A stretch of 64,000 nucleotides of DNA from Aporhodopirellula aestuarii. GTDB taxonomy: Bacteria; Planctomycetota; Planctomycetia; Pirellulales; Pirellulaceae. The DNA lies in assembly GCF_023701485.1 (NCBI RefSeq), contig NZ_JAMQBK010000039.1, positions 124,001 to 188,000 of the forward strand. The letters run 5' to 3'. The notes beneath the pieces were generated by a model that was not told the DNA's origin, searched no databases, and saw only the letters and a program-made list of their open reading frames with translations. Positions within the stretch are counted from its first letter, which is position 1. Each line of letters starts with the position of its first letter. Position numbers and translations under genes: made by a program. Shown here one piece after another: positions 29,101-36,500 of this stretch.

Positions 29101-29536
29101 TGGTCAGGGTTTGGGTGATGCTGTCGAAGTTGCCGCCCACGATTTCGACGGCGTCGTTGCCAGCAGCGCCGCCGTGGAACGTGATGGGCACGGAAAAGAT
29201 GCCGCCGCTGAAGTCAAGGACAAAGGTGTCGTCGACGCTATCCTGTCCCGTAATGATGATCTCGGTGGGTGATGCCAGCGCCTTGGACGCCAGCACATTG
29301 CTTTCATTGCCCGCTTCGACCACTTGCAGCTGACTGCCGTTCTGGATCAGCGTGACTACACCGATCGTCGGATTATCGGCGGCGTTGTATTCCAGCAGTT
29401 GCTCGGCTTGGGCCAAGTCCAGCGGCGGAGGCAAGAGGTTGGCTGCCAGCACACGTCGATCTTCGAGTTGCTCTACTAACAGCTTTCTTCGCCAAGTTCG
29501 CAATTCACGTCTGGCGGCACATTGTTGTTTTCGCAC
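11144..29536 (-). CDS. Giant multidomain surface/secreted protein 1 (6,130 residues, RTX-like C-terminus)
   Basis: The frame opens with a GTG at 29536 and has no interruption. The N-terminus is basic and then reads LLVEQLEDRRVLAA, the LEPxxxRxLL-type motif of giant planctomycete proteins; there is no classical hydrophobic signal peptide. Approximate map by position: LamG 28455-27855; seven-bladed propeller 27170-26010; cadherin-like 25990-25450; LamG 25430-24780; PKD 24770-24510; three about 156-residue repeats 24490-23080; PKD; beta-strand-rich region 22750-19600; two Calx-beta 19570-18950; propeller 18910-17745; PKD; FG-GAP propeller 16960-15960; PKD and cadherin-like 15940-15310; propeller 15190-14010; VCBS-type repeats 13690-12225; PKD-like; RTX-like GGxGxDxL repeats with SDGG inserts 11930-11150. 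An adhesin or matrix role outside the cell is likely, with calcium binding and type I secretion suggested by the RTX-like end. No secretion genes are in the window. Confidence 0.93.
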   Translation of the reverse strand: MRKQQCAARRELRTWRRKLLVEQLEDRRVLAANLLPPPLDLAQAEQLLEYNAADNPTIGVVTLIQNGSQLQVVEAGNESNVLASKALASPTEIIITGQDSVDDTFVLDFSGGIFSVPITFHGGAAGNDAVEIVGGNFDSITQTLTNATDGNTVFDPQGSGDDLAFTWTGLEPFLLDVGTLGDVIFELPAGVTDAILEDPDPGTTGMMQLRSPSGNFETTTFTNPTGSLTIRGGDGADTIIIASVDPSLSTDLIIDGDALGTDDVNVAFNSVVNQEFTSIDVQATSITLAADITTNAGDITFNGPVTLTQNITLDTGTSTGDIFFNDTVGAAQANQQSLTITAGTGNVEFNGRVGELVEPYVDAVSSNNPVGYWRLGENPPGADSSGNGHHGVASNGVIAGEPSALSGDSNPSARFGAFPGIITVPDSPSLTSSTMSFEAWIKPDSLSNEHILTKWTGGAEYSFKISNSQLQFWTQYSYVGGGAIQTGIWQHVAAVMDNGAISVYVDGALRGTGSLAVPSDTPSNLEIGGWSGNRFDGLIDEAAIYNTAVTQADLLNHISAASISNSGPLSTVTIASADSVFVNATLRANQTTIGDGTAVVTLSGVGTIDGPLLVESSSAIDPGASPGILTTSDVTFASGSSFDVEIGGNSPGNGSTNHDQLDVVGSVTIASNVLFNPTTFGAYTPSVEDELVIIKNDGGDAVSGTFDGLPEGGVISDFLGSGLVAVMTYVGGDGNDVQLNVLTPPTVDLNGEDEAGIDFATTFTEDGGPVLIQDTDLTASAAAGSGAAVAGPEFRVNTNTSSDQETQGWTGAENVAMDAAGNSVIVWASATGDGDSWGIYGRRYDAAGNAIGGEFLVNVTTNNTQWYPGVAMNDAGEFVVTWSSAYQDGSAWGVYARRYDSSGMPVSSEFQVNTYTTNNQLYSAAAMDDAGNSIVTWASNEQDGSGYGVFARRFDSAGSAISGEIHVSTYMSNQTLPSIAARGNGEFVITWQSFNQDGSVFGIYGRQFTATGAATGGEFQVHTSTQSNQNSPSVDYDSSGNFVVAWASIHSGTSWEIFAQRFDSAGVKIGGELLVNTVIANNQFDSSVAADAAGNFVVMWRSASQDGSGWGIYGQRYDSSGAKSGSEFLVNTTFANEQLYPSVATDPSGNFMAVWQGYNQPGGSRWDIYAKRYTVESQIESATVTLTNLQDGTSETLAANTTGTSISSSYDSGTGVLTLTGSSTAANYEQVLRTVTYNNTAQNPNTSDRIVEFVVTSGGQTSAVATSTVSVVSVNDAPHLDANATLVEVDEGQTAANSGTFGDADGDTLTVTASVGTINAVSGSWTWSYDTTDGPDESQTVTITAEDGQVQTNVQFALTVNNVDPSILEPIALWKGEGDASDSVGSNHATLIGGSSAGATGRVGQSLSFNGVDGYASIPAFSSPASLGDFTAETWFYIEAHNPAGRSYLIDMRGDGNSSAASFGLIVDSDDTLHHFVTFSTGGTIEYDVPVGASVVGSWHHTALVREGSTTRVYFDGIQLADIVTPASVSPKADPIILSNGGRIGTFSNAYSPNHWLNGSVDELAIHNRALSTGDIANIFDAGTAGASAGHIAILNDNVDEGSEVTLTGSFVDPGTGDEHTVEVNWGDGNVTTHVLPVGDRTFSIQHTYDDDDPSGTPSDEYLIGVTLSDDDGGQAQGGEFVDPTEVVWINPVNVSIDGNTITKTNVGFGWSADAVSKQLILGDGYVESTLVETGTNRMFGLSAGNTDQSFSSIDYAIWPHPDGQLHVYENGSISGPFSAFTNGDVLRVERTGSTIRYLQNGNPFHTSAIASNSALMADMSINTPGGKITEVVIVGGTLREDLFWHNPENVGISGNTITKTKGGFAFNAGATSHDLILGDGYVEASAVDTTTSKVFGLSDGDTDTNYNSIDYAIYLNNSGGVGVYENGGFIGGFGGYSPADVFRVQRTGSTVTYQRNGGTFYTSNIPSSSTLMLDTALWQGGAFTNATVVGGTPREQLVWSDPVHVSIDGGTITKANGGSNWNAGAASDQLVYGDGYVQFTALETNTFRMAGLSDDNPHATYTSLDYAIYLRDGADLRVYENANPIGSFGSYNVGDVFRVERTGSTVRYLQNGNVFYTSSIPSTGTLIPDASIYTPGGTIGNLLVENDDNPFSVTVNNVAPDFEAGADETLPPAAAGNFTRALSFTDPGTDVWTGTVDYDDGNGPQPLTIDQVNKTFVLNNTYTAGGEYTVSVTLEDDDGGIDSDTFVVTVADTDVYIDGANNLVIEDVLGGDSNDDITLSVSSGNLVIHDSSHSIGTQIAGATGNGTNTVQIPLSSFTGDIFVNTLGGDDSLTTDFSTGNFSRQIIFDGGTASDSLSLIGGTFADATFNYVDSSSGSINLTGNATITYTGLEPITSGIAANHVTLNYSNVSESITVSDAGFGQTTVDSTAGETTTFNNPANSLTINAGLGDDVITVAGLDAGFAADLTIDGQGGNDTVVATALIGTNGGDVRINAQEATFQTVNTGGGEVILDSFTDMIVSGEIITGGGDVTFGVNDTADVSAQISATTGTIDIEANTILLSSASELTTTTGAIYLSTYLAANGQIDSAAALTTSGGMVDIETLDDGSVHLSNTINSGGGEVHVTSGSVDILADINAAGGNVQLPSAGDIHITADDVSINSSASVNAVAGLVAIVNNSSGREIDLGNETSGHLSLTDAELDRITAGVLQIGSPTAGNIVFTSAVSPADSDTLHLITDGTVTDSGGSVSTTNLAIESGGEVNLNGVNYVDTLAVATTSGPVRFHGYGGFHVGSVNGIHGIRNGSGSNNLTLFSIAGDIVVEDTPAANDIDVSNQAIFILPSSSNALVVNTGAMVRSQAGNITVNADRADIQGMLVAGPGRIVSLIPQTAGTAIDLGSTTDTAGGTLELSDAELDRITAIAIRIGSANSGAITVSASIDTANTDNLHLITGAEVTQSGSVTEANLAVEAGGQVTLTNGGNDFSKVAIQTTTGNIFLHESNGFAVGSVDGVNGIGSPDGQLQLLVFNGDLSVENTPAANDVDVDSLILELRQDGGMFRLNSGANMHSSGFQIVTADRMDLAGTISASGQTVVLRNRSLGQEIDLGSGTDVAADTLELADAELDRVRAGVIQVGTKTSGVVNGSGAISITSPVDPALSLSLELISDTTIGDINTGNPDVTVPQLSFSGSVSPGGSAGILGVVANVTLADDATFDVEIGGASAGVGAGFHDQLDVTGTLTIGNNVALNWSTLGGFIPGGGQQYVVIHDDGAEPVGGTFAGLSEGAVLSNDFLGSGLVATISYLGLDAATGNDVVISVGTPKYDFSAASFSDFEGDGTNTSYVVTVTRSEVTAIATSVDVVLIGDTAVAGDDFSAGPVTLEFGIGETTKTVPIEFLGDNTVELDETIDLSFANFSDSGEAGPIHPSAVIKIENDDSATVTITDATVVEGDPGDSVQLVFDVTLSNPVDTDVSFDYGTQDDSATSGQDYDAASGTLSILANDLTGQITVNVTEENLAELDETLTLLATNLQAGGRDVSLLGTGVLNDGGWTQLGGDIDGEFAGDEAGYSVAMSADGNTVAVGSVNNDAQGDGSGHVRIYRHDGNTWNQLGFAIEGEAQYDQSAWSVAISDDGNTVVIGAILNDSNGSNSGHARVYRFDGSEWNQLGGDIDGEASADESGYSVAISGDGNTLIIGASTNDGNGTDSGHARVYAFDGSNWIQKGGDIDGEAADDRAGRAVAISQDGNTVVIGAPANDGNGTSSGHARVYRFDGSSWVQLGTDIDGEAGDQVGSAVAISADGNSIVVGGNAGAAFFGTARIYQFDGVSWDQQGTDIVGENVGDQFGREVAMSDDGLTVIIGAFGNDGAASGAGHSRIYRFDGVVWNQVGADIDGGASFDQSGWAVGMSADGNTVVVGARLADGNGNDSGHARVYRLSAGTVTVIGKIVNDDLVPNADAGGLYVIDEGMGLTLDASASTDADVPADILTYRWDVNGDNTFDFNTGTAPTLSLTWPQLVALGIVDGPYSGGVNVEVSDGTNLDVDHTVLNVNNVQATVTLSMISPIGENDIATLTGTIDDPGTQDEFTLTVDWNDPNDPGVVSYNLDSTNVLSGGENFTGSDGSTLTIGTVTASTIQFHVDHQFMDDGPAPGNTTSWDASTVVVTIVDDDDASPATVGGTATTDVTVLNVLPQITPSNAGAPISFASTVDSLTDGTRPLAAITADFDGDGNADLAAANESTDNLSIMLGNGDGNFAAPTLLALNGDGRGIDAADFDGDSKMDLAVIGGNSLQVFLGNGDGTFQAPVTYASGGSQTVFVKAADLDSDSIDDLLLINQFSGNVGVLMGNGNGTFQPVVTYTVGSHPLSLDVGDFDGDNLLDLVVANHGSGADVSFVAGNGDGTFQPAVSVSAGPQPAGIAAEDFNGDLITDFVVVHFSSSIASVVIGNGDGTFQSPANFTTGSGSRSVAATDLNNDGNPDIVSTNLNGDDVSVLEGNGDGTFLSAVDYSTGDTPIFISLGEVNNDGQTDLIVANYNGASVSVLLNSPPTFVVDEGDSFNLTVNFTDVGTLDLHSAQIDWGDGSSADAGAISETAGSGSISGTHVYADDGVYTVTVRLADDDMSGDFVGGTVGVDFVEQSLQVSVGNLDPTAVDDVGSVNEDGPAINIDVLDNDTDPAGINDPLTVTAIDVTGTLGLVSYTSGNVTYDPNGQFESLAQSETTTDTFTYTISDGDGGTATGSVTVTISGSNDAPVLDLNGTDDAGIDYATTFTEDGGAVLIQDTDLTLSDVDVPPPYTPFGSEFQVNTTFVDLQSFYVGTAGRPIATDDAGNFVIVWTSIDQDGDGLGVFGQRFNAAGVPQGSEFQVNSATLGNQHRPAVAMNASGDFVVAWVSVNQDGSDDGIFAQRFDAAGVPQNAEFQVNTFTADNQKSPSVAVNDSGGFVIVWESNTQDSSGTGVYGQLYDASGNSQGGEFQINTYTTDWQSRPSLAMSPGGDFVVTWESYDQDGNSYGIYGQRYNASGVAQGSEFQVNSYTNSSQQASSVAMDDLGNFVVTWESIGQDGSGHGVYAQRYNSSGIALGSEFLVNTTTIAPQKDPFIAMSANGTFVIVWSVVNTPSGIGPGVMGQVYDATGIPQGSEFEINSTPSAPPFRKAVAMDASGNFVVTWPSQDQSNWGIFARQYHANSGSITEALVTLTNNLDSATEVLAVDVSGTNITANYSGGVLTLTGEDTVANYEQVLRTVTYSNASQDPNPTDRTIEFVVSDGIDNSLIATTTLTVVAVNDTPTLSVDATGEVTEDDSTPSLVDSGVLSFGDVDGDDTHTISSSYNIDAVWSGGTLTASQISDVSSGFTADNDGWDYSVANIAVQFLGMSETITLSFDVTVTDSSSVGTPATLPHEDDSVTEAVTITIIGTNDDPIVDAADVTGAVTELVTPAGNLTDSGTIGFTDVDLLDVHNIDGTITASAGALGSLTASVTMDTTGNGAGGVITWDYSAAAADVEYLQAGETKVETFNITLNDGNGGTVDRLITITITGTNDTPLVDVADVTGAVTELVTPTGNLTDTGTIGFSDVDLLDVHNIDGSITASAGALGTLTASVTTDTTGTGIGGVITWNYSVAAADVEYLQAGETKVETFNITLDDNNGGTVDRLITVTISGTNDDPIVDVADVTGAVTELVTPTGNLTDSGTIGFSDVDLLDVHNIDGTITASAGALGSLTASVTADTTGTGIGGVITWNYSVAAADVEYLQAGETKVETFNITLDDGNSGTVDRLITVTITGTNDDPTVTSLNSSHDEVCDSSADGMVWIDGSFSDFDLNDTHTVIVDWGDDSGPEILASVDQIADVFDASHDYATGGIFVISVTVADSNGGTDTWTTTAISQGVGLVDGVLYVIGTDGRDDIDIKLGSDGGSDGGSDGGSDGGADQLKVKAKLDKGGGSDGGSDGGSDGGTDYFNVTDVDQIVIHLCGDDDKAKIHKDVMIDAEIYGGEGKDDLTGGGGNDLLDGGDGKDDLKGGRGNDVLFGGAGDDKLDGGSDGGSDGGGDDILVGGAGNDDMKGGNGNDLMIGGDGKDKMKGGKGDDLMFADMAANENDLSALDTALTFWNAGDLPSAMAAVGTLLSDGDKDDLKGEQGDDHLFGSLNDKLKP
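11150..11930 (-). repeat. RTX-like nonapeptide and SDGG repeats at the 3' end of giant gene 1
   Basis: The coding strand specifies calcium-type nonapeptides such as GGGGNDLLD, GGDGKDDLK, GGRGNDVLF and GGNGNDLMI. These are interrupted three times by runs of the tetrapeptide SDGG (up to GSDGGSDGGSDGGSDGG), which appear in the DNA as imperfect 12-base tandem repeats. RTX repeats fold into a calcium-filled beta-roll. The SDGG runs are rich in Asp and Gly and may be flexible linkers or extra calcium sites. Almost the same arrangement ends giant gene 2. Confidence 0.8.
12228..13326 (-). repeat. Three tandem 366-bp coding repeats in giant gene 1
   Basis: Three consecutive units of 122 codons. Each begins with a variant of VDVADVTGAVTELVTPTGNL and ends with VDRLITVTITGTND. 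They are cadherin/VCBS-type beta-sandwich modules. The units are so alike in DNA that the antisense frame shows the same 119-codon pattern at 366-base spacing. The same unit is present seven times in giant gene 2. Confidence 0.85.
14010..15190 (-). repeat. Seven-blade repeat block (second QDGS-type propeller) in giant gene 1
   Basis: Seven repeats of about 55 codons carry the pattern EFQVNTxT..Q..P.VAM...G.FVV.W.S..QDGS..G.Y.QRY...G. Counting the A(V/I)AM(N/D/S)..G core gives exactly seven, the usual blade number of a closed beta-propeller. The same family also makes seven repeats at 26010-27170. Confidence 0.75.
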
Positions 29537-30049
29537 GGTATCGATCCATTGATAACCATCCGTGGTGGGGAGTGGTGAGCAAGGAACGCATAATTAGTGC
29601 AACGTTCTGGGCAGCACCAGCGGACAATCAGTCTGGAGTCTTGCGATTTCTGCTACTGGCGATTGAGCAAGAGAAACCGAGAAAGACCCAGGTGAGACAG
29701 GCCAAGTGGCAGATATGAAGAACGCCCGACTTTCAATTCGTTGGCATTGCGACACACTCTGGAAGAGATAGCCTGCCCCCTCGTTAGTATGTCGCATTCC
29801 CATCCCGATAGATCCAGATAATCCATCATTTCGGAAATTTCTCGTTGAAACGAGAATCTGGAGTCGTGTTGGATTTCGCGTGAAGCAGTAATACTGAGAC
29901 AACCTCCTGACCCAGTTCTCAAGGGGGGCAGCCACGGTCGTGGCGTCATAGCCATTGCCAGGACAATGCATGCAGTCCGCGGAGGTCCTTCGGGCACTCG
30001 CTCACGCGATCCACGACGGCAAGCAGCGTCGTGGGCTTGTCGTGATCCT
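29537..30049. other. 513-base gap upstream of giant gene 1
   Basis: Short frames exist on both strands (for example minus 29653-29997) but none has a recognisable domain or convincing start. The region should hold the promoter of giant gene 1; I see no near-consensus promoter on the minus strand. Its right edge at 30050 is where the duplicated block begins. Confidence 0.4.
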
Positions 30050-30459
30050 CAGGCATCAAATAGTTTACTGTCGACATGCGCCTTGTACTTTAACAGCACT
30101 CGCAATTCGCACCACCAAGCGGAATCCGGTTCAGCCAATTCGACTGCGTATTGCTGCTCCACCGCGTGGGCTGCGTATTTGCGGGTTTCGGAATTCAGTC
30201 CGTTCCCACGATCCACAACAATCGGTGACACGCCGTGTGAAATCGCATTGCAAAATCGGTCAAAATACCATTGGCGCGCCAGTGGTAGTTTTTCGCTGCT
30301 GTAATCGTAGCTCGCCGGATCGTCGCCCACTTGAGTATAAAAATACAAATCAGTTTCCAGCACAATGCCGTCTTGACCTGCCAATCTCCGAGCACGGTGG
30401 CTCTACCCGCAGCCCGGCAAGCCTCGCATCAGATACACAGTCTTTTTCGTACCGTTCAT
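30050..30459 (-). pseudogene. Broken duplicate of the N4BP2-like kinase gene
   Basis: This is a near-identical copy of 10621-11030. Reading from the position of the ancestral ATG (30459), the Walker A motif GCGKS becomes GCG-stop-S. At 30403-30405 the lysine codon AAG is TAG, while the intact copy has AAG at 10974-10976. The frame otherwise stays open to about 30050, where homology ends and the last about 45 codons of the intact gene (from ALKLAES onward) are missing. It has therefore lost both its catalytic lysine and its C-terminus. A short open frame internal to it (30049-30384) is a relic. Confidence 0.88.
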
Positions 30460-30572
30460 CTTCGTCGCTGACCTCGCATTCGATTCCAACCACGTTGAAT
30501 GATGCCAGTGGGATTTTCAATTACCTACCACATGCCGGTTCACTTGTAGCTGGATACCAATTGTTGGGCTTT

Positions 30573-33500
30573 CTACGGCTTCAGTTTGTCATTGAGGCTG
30601 CCGAACAGCTGGTCGTCTCCCTTTTCACCCTTCAGGTCGTCTTTGTCGCCATCAGACAGCAGGGTGCCGACGGCCGCCTTCGCCGATGGTAAATCACCGG
30701 CAGTCCAAAAGGCCAATGCCATATCGAGCGCCGCGAGATCATTTTCGTTGGCAGCCCTGTCAGCGAACATCAAGTCATCCCCTTTGCCGCCTTTCATTTT
30801 GTCCTTGCCATCGCCGCCGATCATCAAATCGTTGCCGTTTCCTCCCTTCATGTCATCGTTGCCCGCACCACCGACGAGGATGTCATCGCCACCACCGTCG
30901 GATCCGCCATCGGAGCCACCATCGAGCTTGTCGTCACCGGCACCACCGAACAAGACGTCATTTCCACGTCCGCTATTAAGATCATCCTTACCGTCGCCAC
31001 CATCGAGCAGATCGTTGCCGCCACCGCCGGTCAGCTTGTCCCTGCCGTCACCGCCGTAGATCTCAGCGTCGATCATAACATCTTTATGAAGTTTGGCTTT
31101 ATCGTCGTCGCCACAAAGATGAATGACAATTTGGTCAAGATCCGCGACGTTGAAGTAGTCGGTACCACCATCACTTCCGCCGTCAGACCCACCATCACTG
31201 CCACCGCCCTTGTCGAGCTTGGCTTTGACTTTCAGCTGATCGGCTCCACCGTCGGAGCCTCCATCACTTCCGCCATCGGACCCACCGTCGCTGCCCAGTT
31301 TGATGTCAATGTCATCCCGCCCATCGGTACCAATGACGTACAGCACTCCGTCGACGAGTCCGACCCCTTGCGAGATGGCAGTGGTCGTCCACGTATCGGT
31401 GCCACCGTTGCTGTCTTCGACGGTTACCGAGATGACGAAGATTCCACCGGTGGCATAGTCATGACTCGCATCAAAAACATCAGCTATTTGATCGACCGAC
31501 GCTAGAATTTCGGGATCGGAATCATCACCCCAATCCACGATCACCGTATGGGTCTCGTTAAGATCGACGTCGGAGAACGATCCATCGATCCAAACCATGC
31601 CGTCTGCCGAGCTATCGCACACCTCGTCATGGCTCGAGTTCAGGCCAGTCACGGTGGGATCATCATTGGTGCCGGTGATGGTCACCGTGATCAATCGATC
31701 GACCGTACCGCCGTTGCCATCGTACAGCGTGATGTTGAAGGTCTCGACCTTGGTTTCATCCTTGGCCAGATACTCAACCGCTGTGGCTGGGACACTGTAG
31801 TTCCAAGTGATCAGGCCACCGCTGCCGGTGTTCGTCGTGTCCGTCGTCACGCTGGCGTTCAATGTCCCCAGAGCCCCCGCCGATGCGGTGATCGTTCCGT
31901 CGATGTTATGAACGTCGAGCAGGTCGACGTCACTGAAGCCAATCGTACCCGAATCCGTCAGGTTGCCAGTCGGGGTGACTAGTTCGGTGACGGCACCGGT
32001 GACGTCGGATGAGTCGACGATTGGAGCATCATTCGTGCCCGTGATCGTGATCGTGACCGTGATCAGTCGATCAACGGTGCCACCGTTGGCGTCATCCAGC
32101 GTGATGCTGAAAGTTTCGACCTTGGTTTCACCGGCCTGCAGGTATTCCATGTCGGTAGCGGCCACGCTGTAGTCCCATGTGATAAGGCCGCCGCTGCCGG
32201 TACCGGTCGTGTCGGTCGTCACACTGGCGTTCAATGTACCCAGAGCCCCCGCCGAAGCGGTGATTGTGCCGTCGATGTTATGTGCGTCGAGCAAGTCGAC
32301 GTCACTGAAGCCAATCGTGCCGGAATCGGTCAGGTTACCGGTTGGCGTGACCAATTCGGTGACTGCACCGGTCACATCGGCCACATCTACCAACGGAGTA
32401 TCGTTGGTGCCGAAGATCGTGACCGTGATGAGACGGTCAACCGTACCACCTTGACCGTCATTGAGCGTGATGTTGAAGGTTTCGGCCTTCTCTTCGCCAG
32501 CCTGCAGGTATTCAACATCCGCAGCCGGCACGATGTAGTTCCAAGTAATCAGGCCGCCGCTGCCTGTGCCGGTCGTATCCGCCGTTACACTGGCCGTCAA
32601 CGTTCCCAACGCACCAGCCGATGCGGTGATCGTGCCGTCGGCGATATGCACATCGAGCAGGTCCACATCGCTGAAGCCGATCGTTCCGCTGTCGGTCAGG
32701 TTGCCAGTGGGTGTGACCAGTTCGGTGACTGCACCAGTGACATCGGCGACATCCACGATCGCAACATCATTCGTGCCAGTGATGGTGACCGTGATCAGTC
32801 GATCGACCGTGCCACTCTGGCTATCATCAAGCGTGATGTTGAAGGTTTCGATCTTCTCTTCACCCGCTTGCAGGTATTCGACATCGGCTGCGGCCACACT
32901 GTAGTCCCAGGTGATCACGCCACCCGTGCCACTGCCCGTCGTATCAGTCGTGACACTGGCGGTCAGACTTCCCAAGGCACCAGTCGAAGCGGTGATCGTG
33001 CCGTCGATGTTGTGAACGTCGAGTAGGTCGACGTCGCTAAAGCCGATCGTGCCGCTGTCGGTCAGGTTACCGGTCGGCGTGACCAGTTCAGTGACTTCAC
33101 CCGTCACATTTTCGCTGGCCACGACCGGGTCATCATTCGTGCCGGTGATCGTGACGGTGATCAAGCGATCGACCGTGCCGCCGTTGCCATCATCCAAAGT
33201 GACATTGAAGGTTTCGACCTTAGTCTCACTGTCTGCCAGATACTCGACGTCGGCTGCTGCGACACTGTAGTTCCAGGTGATCAGGCCACCACTGCCAGTT
33301 CCGGTGGTGTCCGTCGTCACGCTCGCGTTGAGTGTTCCCAGCGCTCCAGCCGAAGCGGTGATCGTGCCGTCGATGTTATGCACATCGAGCAGGTCCACAT
33401 CGCTGAAGCCGATCGTGCCTGAATCGGTCAGGTTACCGGTCGGCGTGACCAATTCGGTGACCGCACCCGTGACATCGGCCACGTCCACGATCGCTGTATC

Positions 33501-36500
33501 ATTCGTGCCGGTGACCGTGACGGTGATCAAGCGATCAACCGTACCATCGTTGCCATCATCCAAGGTGATGTTGAAGGTTTCGACCTTCGTTTCATCCTTG
33601 GCCAAGTACTCAACGTCCGCCGCTGGGACGCTGTAGTCCCAAGTGATCACGCCACCGCTGCCGGTATTCGTGGTGTCCGCCGTCACACTGGCGGTCAACG
33701 ATCCCAAGGCACCTGCCGAAGCGGTGATGGTTCCGTCGATGTTATGCACATCGAGCAGGTCGACGTCACTGAATCCGATCGTGCCGGTGTCCGTCAGGTT
33801 GCCAGTCGGTGTAACCAGTTCGGTCACCGCGCTGGTCACGTCAGCCACGTCGACGATGGCTGTATCATTCGTGCCAGTAATCGTCACCGTGATCAGTCGA
33901 TCGACCGTGCCACCATTGCCATCGTTGAGCGTGATGTTGAAGGTTTCAACCTTGGTTTCACCGGCCTGCAGGTATTCCACGTCTGCAGCCGCCACGCTGT
34001 AGTCCCACGCGATCAGGCCACCCGTGCCATTACCAGTCGTGTCCGCCGTTACACTGGCGGTTAGCGTTCCTAAGGCGTCCGCCGATGCGGTGATCGTGCC
34101 GTCGATGTTATGCACGTCGAGCAGGTCGACGTCACTGAAGCCGATCGTGCCGGTATCGGTCAGGTTACCAGTCGGTGTAACCAGTTCGGTCACCGCGCCG
34201 GTCACGTCAGCCACATCCACAACGGGAGTATCGTTGGTGCCATGGACCGTGATCACCACGTCAATGTTATCGGTACCATCGGCGGAGACTACGTTAAAGG
34301 TCTCGGTCGGTATCGCGCCGGCAGCCAGAGCTTGCACTGTGGTTGCCGCATTGTTGAGCGTGTAGCTCCAGTTGCCATCGGCGTCTACGCTGAACTCACC
34401 ATATGTGCTCAGGCTGCTGGTCTGCGGAACGACTTGATCTTCACCGCTATCGACATCAGCCACCGTCAGGTTGCCGCTGGCCGTCAGCGTGCCATCTTCG
34501 AAAACGCTGCCGCTGGTGTCACCTGTAATCGTTGCGTCATCATTCAGGCCGCCGACCGTGATCATCACCACTTCGTTGGCAGTGTCGTCGACCGAAACCA
34601 CCGTGAAGCTATCGCTGACCGAATCACCCGCGTTGAGATCCTGTGCGCTGCTGTTATCCAGCGTGTAGGTCCAGTTGCCCGACGCATTGATCCCGAATGT
34701 GCCGTAGGAACCGGCAACATTCGATTGGGCCGTGAAGATATCTTCACCGTCGTCCACATCGCTAACCGACAAGACACCTGTCACATCGATTATGGAATCC
34801 TCATCGGTCGAGCCCGTTGCCGTACCGCTAATCGTGGCTGCATCGTTGAGTCCGCCGATCGTGACCATGACGAATTCGTTGGCAGTACTGTCCACCGAAA
34901 CCACCGTAAAGCTATCGGTGACTGAATCACCATCGTTGAGGTCCTGGACCGTGCTGTTGTTCAGCGTGTAGGTCCAGTTGCCCGCAGCGTCGATTCCAAA
35001 CGTCCCGTAAGAACCACCGACATTCGACTGGGCCGTGAAGATGTCCTCACCGTCGTCGATATCGCTGACGGCCAGGGCGCCAGTCACGTCGATCGTCGAG
35101 TCTTCATCGGTCGAACCAGTTGCTATGCCGCTAATCGTGGCGTCATCGTTGGTGCCGTTGACCGTGATCACGACGTCAATGTTATCGCTGCCATCAGCCG
35201 AGACGACGTTGAACGTTTCGGTCGGTGTGTCGCCGGTTGCCAGGGCCTGCACGACAGCGGCCGAGTTCGTCAGGGTGTAAGTCCAGTTACCGTCGGCGTC
35301 GATAGCGAAATCACCGTAGGTGCCGGCAGTGCTGGTTTGAGCGACCACTTGGTCCTGACCAGCATCCACATCCGCTACAGTCAAGCTGCTACTGGCTATC
35401 AACGTAACATCTTCGGTAACGCTTCCGCTGGCATCACCCGTAATCGTTGCCAAATCATTCAGGCCATTGATCGCGATCACGATCGCTTCACTGGCAGTGC
35501 CATCGACCGATGCCACCGTGAAGCTATCGGTGACCGAATCGCCCGCGTTGAGATCCTGAACACTGCTGTTGTCCAGCGTGTAAGTCCAGTTACCTGCTGC
35601 ATCGATACCAAACGTTCCGTAGGAACCATCAACATTCGATTGAGCGGTAAAAATGTCCTCGCCTTCATCCACATCGCTGACATTCAGGATGCCGGTCACA
35701 TCGATCGTGGAATCTTCGTCAGTCAAGCCAGTTGCGGTGCCACTAATCGTGGCTGCATCGTTGAGTCCGCCGATCGTGACCACGACGACTTCGTTGGCAG
35801 TGCCGTCTGCCGAAACCATCGTGAAGCTATCGCTGACCGAATCACCGGCATTGAGATTTTGGACACTGCTGTTGTCCAGCGTGTAAGTCCAGTTACCCGC
35901 AGCGTCGGTGCCAAACGTCCCGTAGGAACCACCGACATTCGACTGGGACGTGAAGATGTCCTCGCCGTCATCGACATCGCTGACCGCTAGAGTACCAGTC
36001 ACGTCGATTGTGGAATCTTCAACAGTCGATCCAGTTGCGGTGCCACTAATCGTGGCTGCATCGTTGAGTCCGCCGATCGTGACCACGACGACTTCGTTGG
36101 CAGTGCCGTCTGCCGAAACCACCGTGAAGCTATCGGTGACCGAATCACCGGCGTTGAGATCTTGGACCGTGCTGTTATCCAGCGTGTAAGTCCAGTTGCC
36201 CGACGCATCGATTCCGAAAGTACCGTAGGAACCATCGACATTCAACTGAGCCGTGAAGATATCTTCATCATCGTCCACGTCGCTGACCGCCAAGGTGCCA
36301 GTCACGTTGGTGGTTGCGTCTTCATTGGTCAAGCCAGTTGCGGTGCCACTAATCGTGGCTGCATCGTTGGTACCGGTGACGGTGATGGCGAACGAGCTAT
36401 CGTCGCTGGCCAGTTGATTATCGGTGACCGTCCAGTTGACTACCACCTCGAGTTCTTCACCTTGAGCCAAGTACTGGTAGGCCGCATCGGCTGGATCTAG

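Noticed and set aside
29594-29997. Two overlapping minus-strand frames of 114-125 codons between the giant genes
   Set aside because: No domain, no good start signal and low-complexity translation; they overlap each other in different frames.
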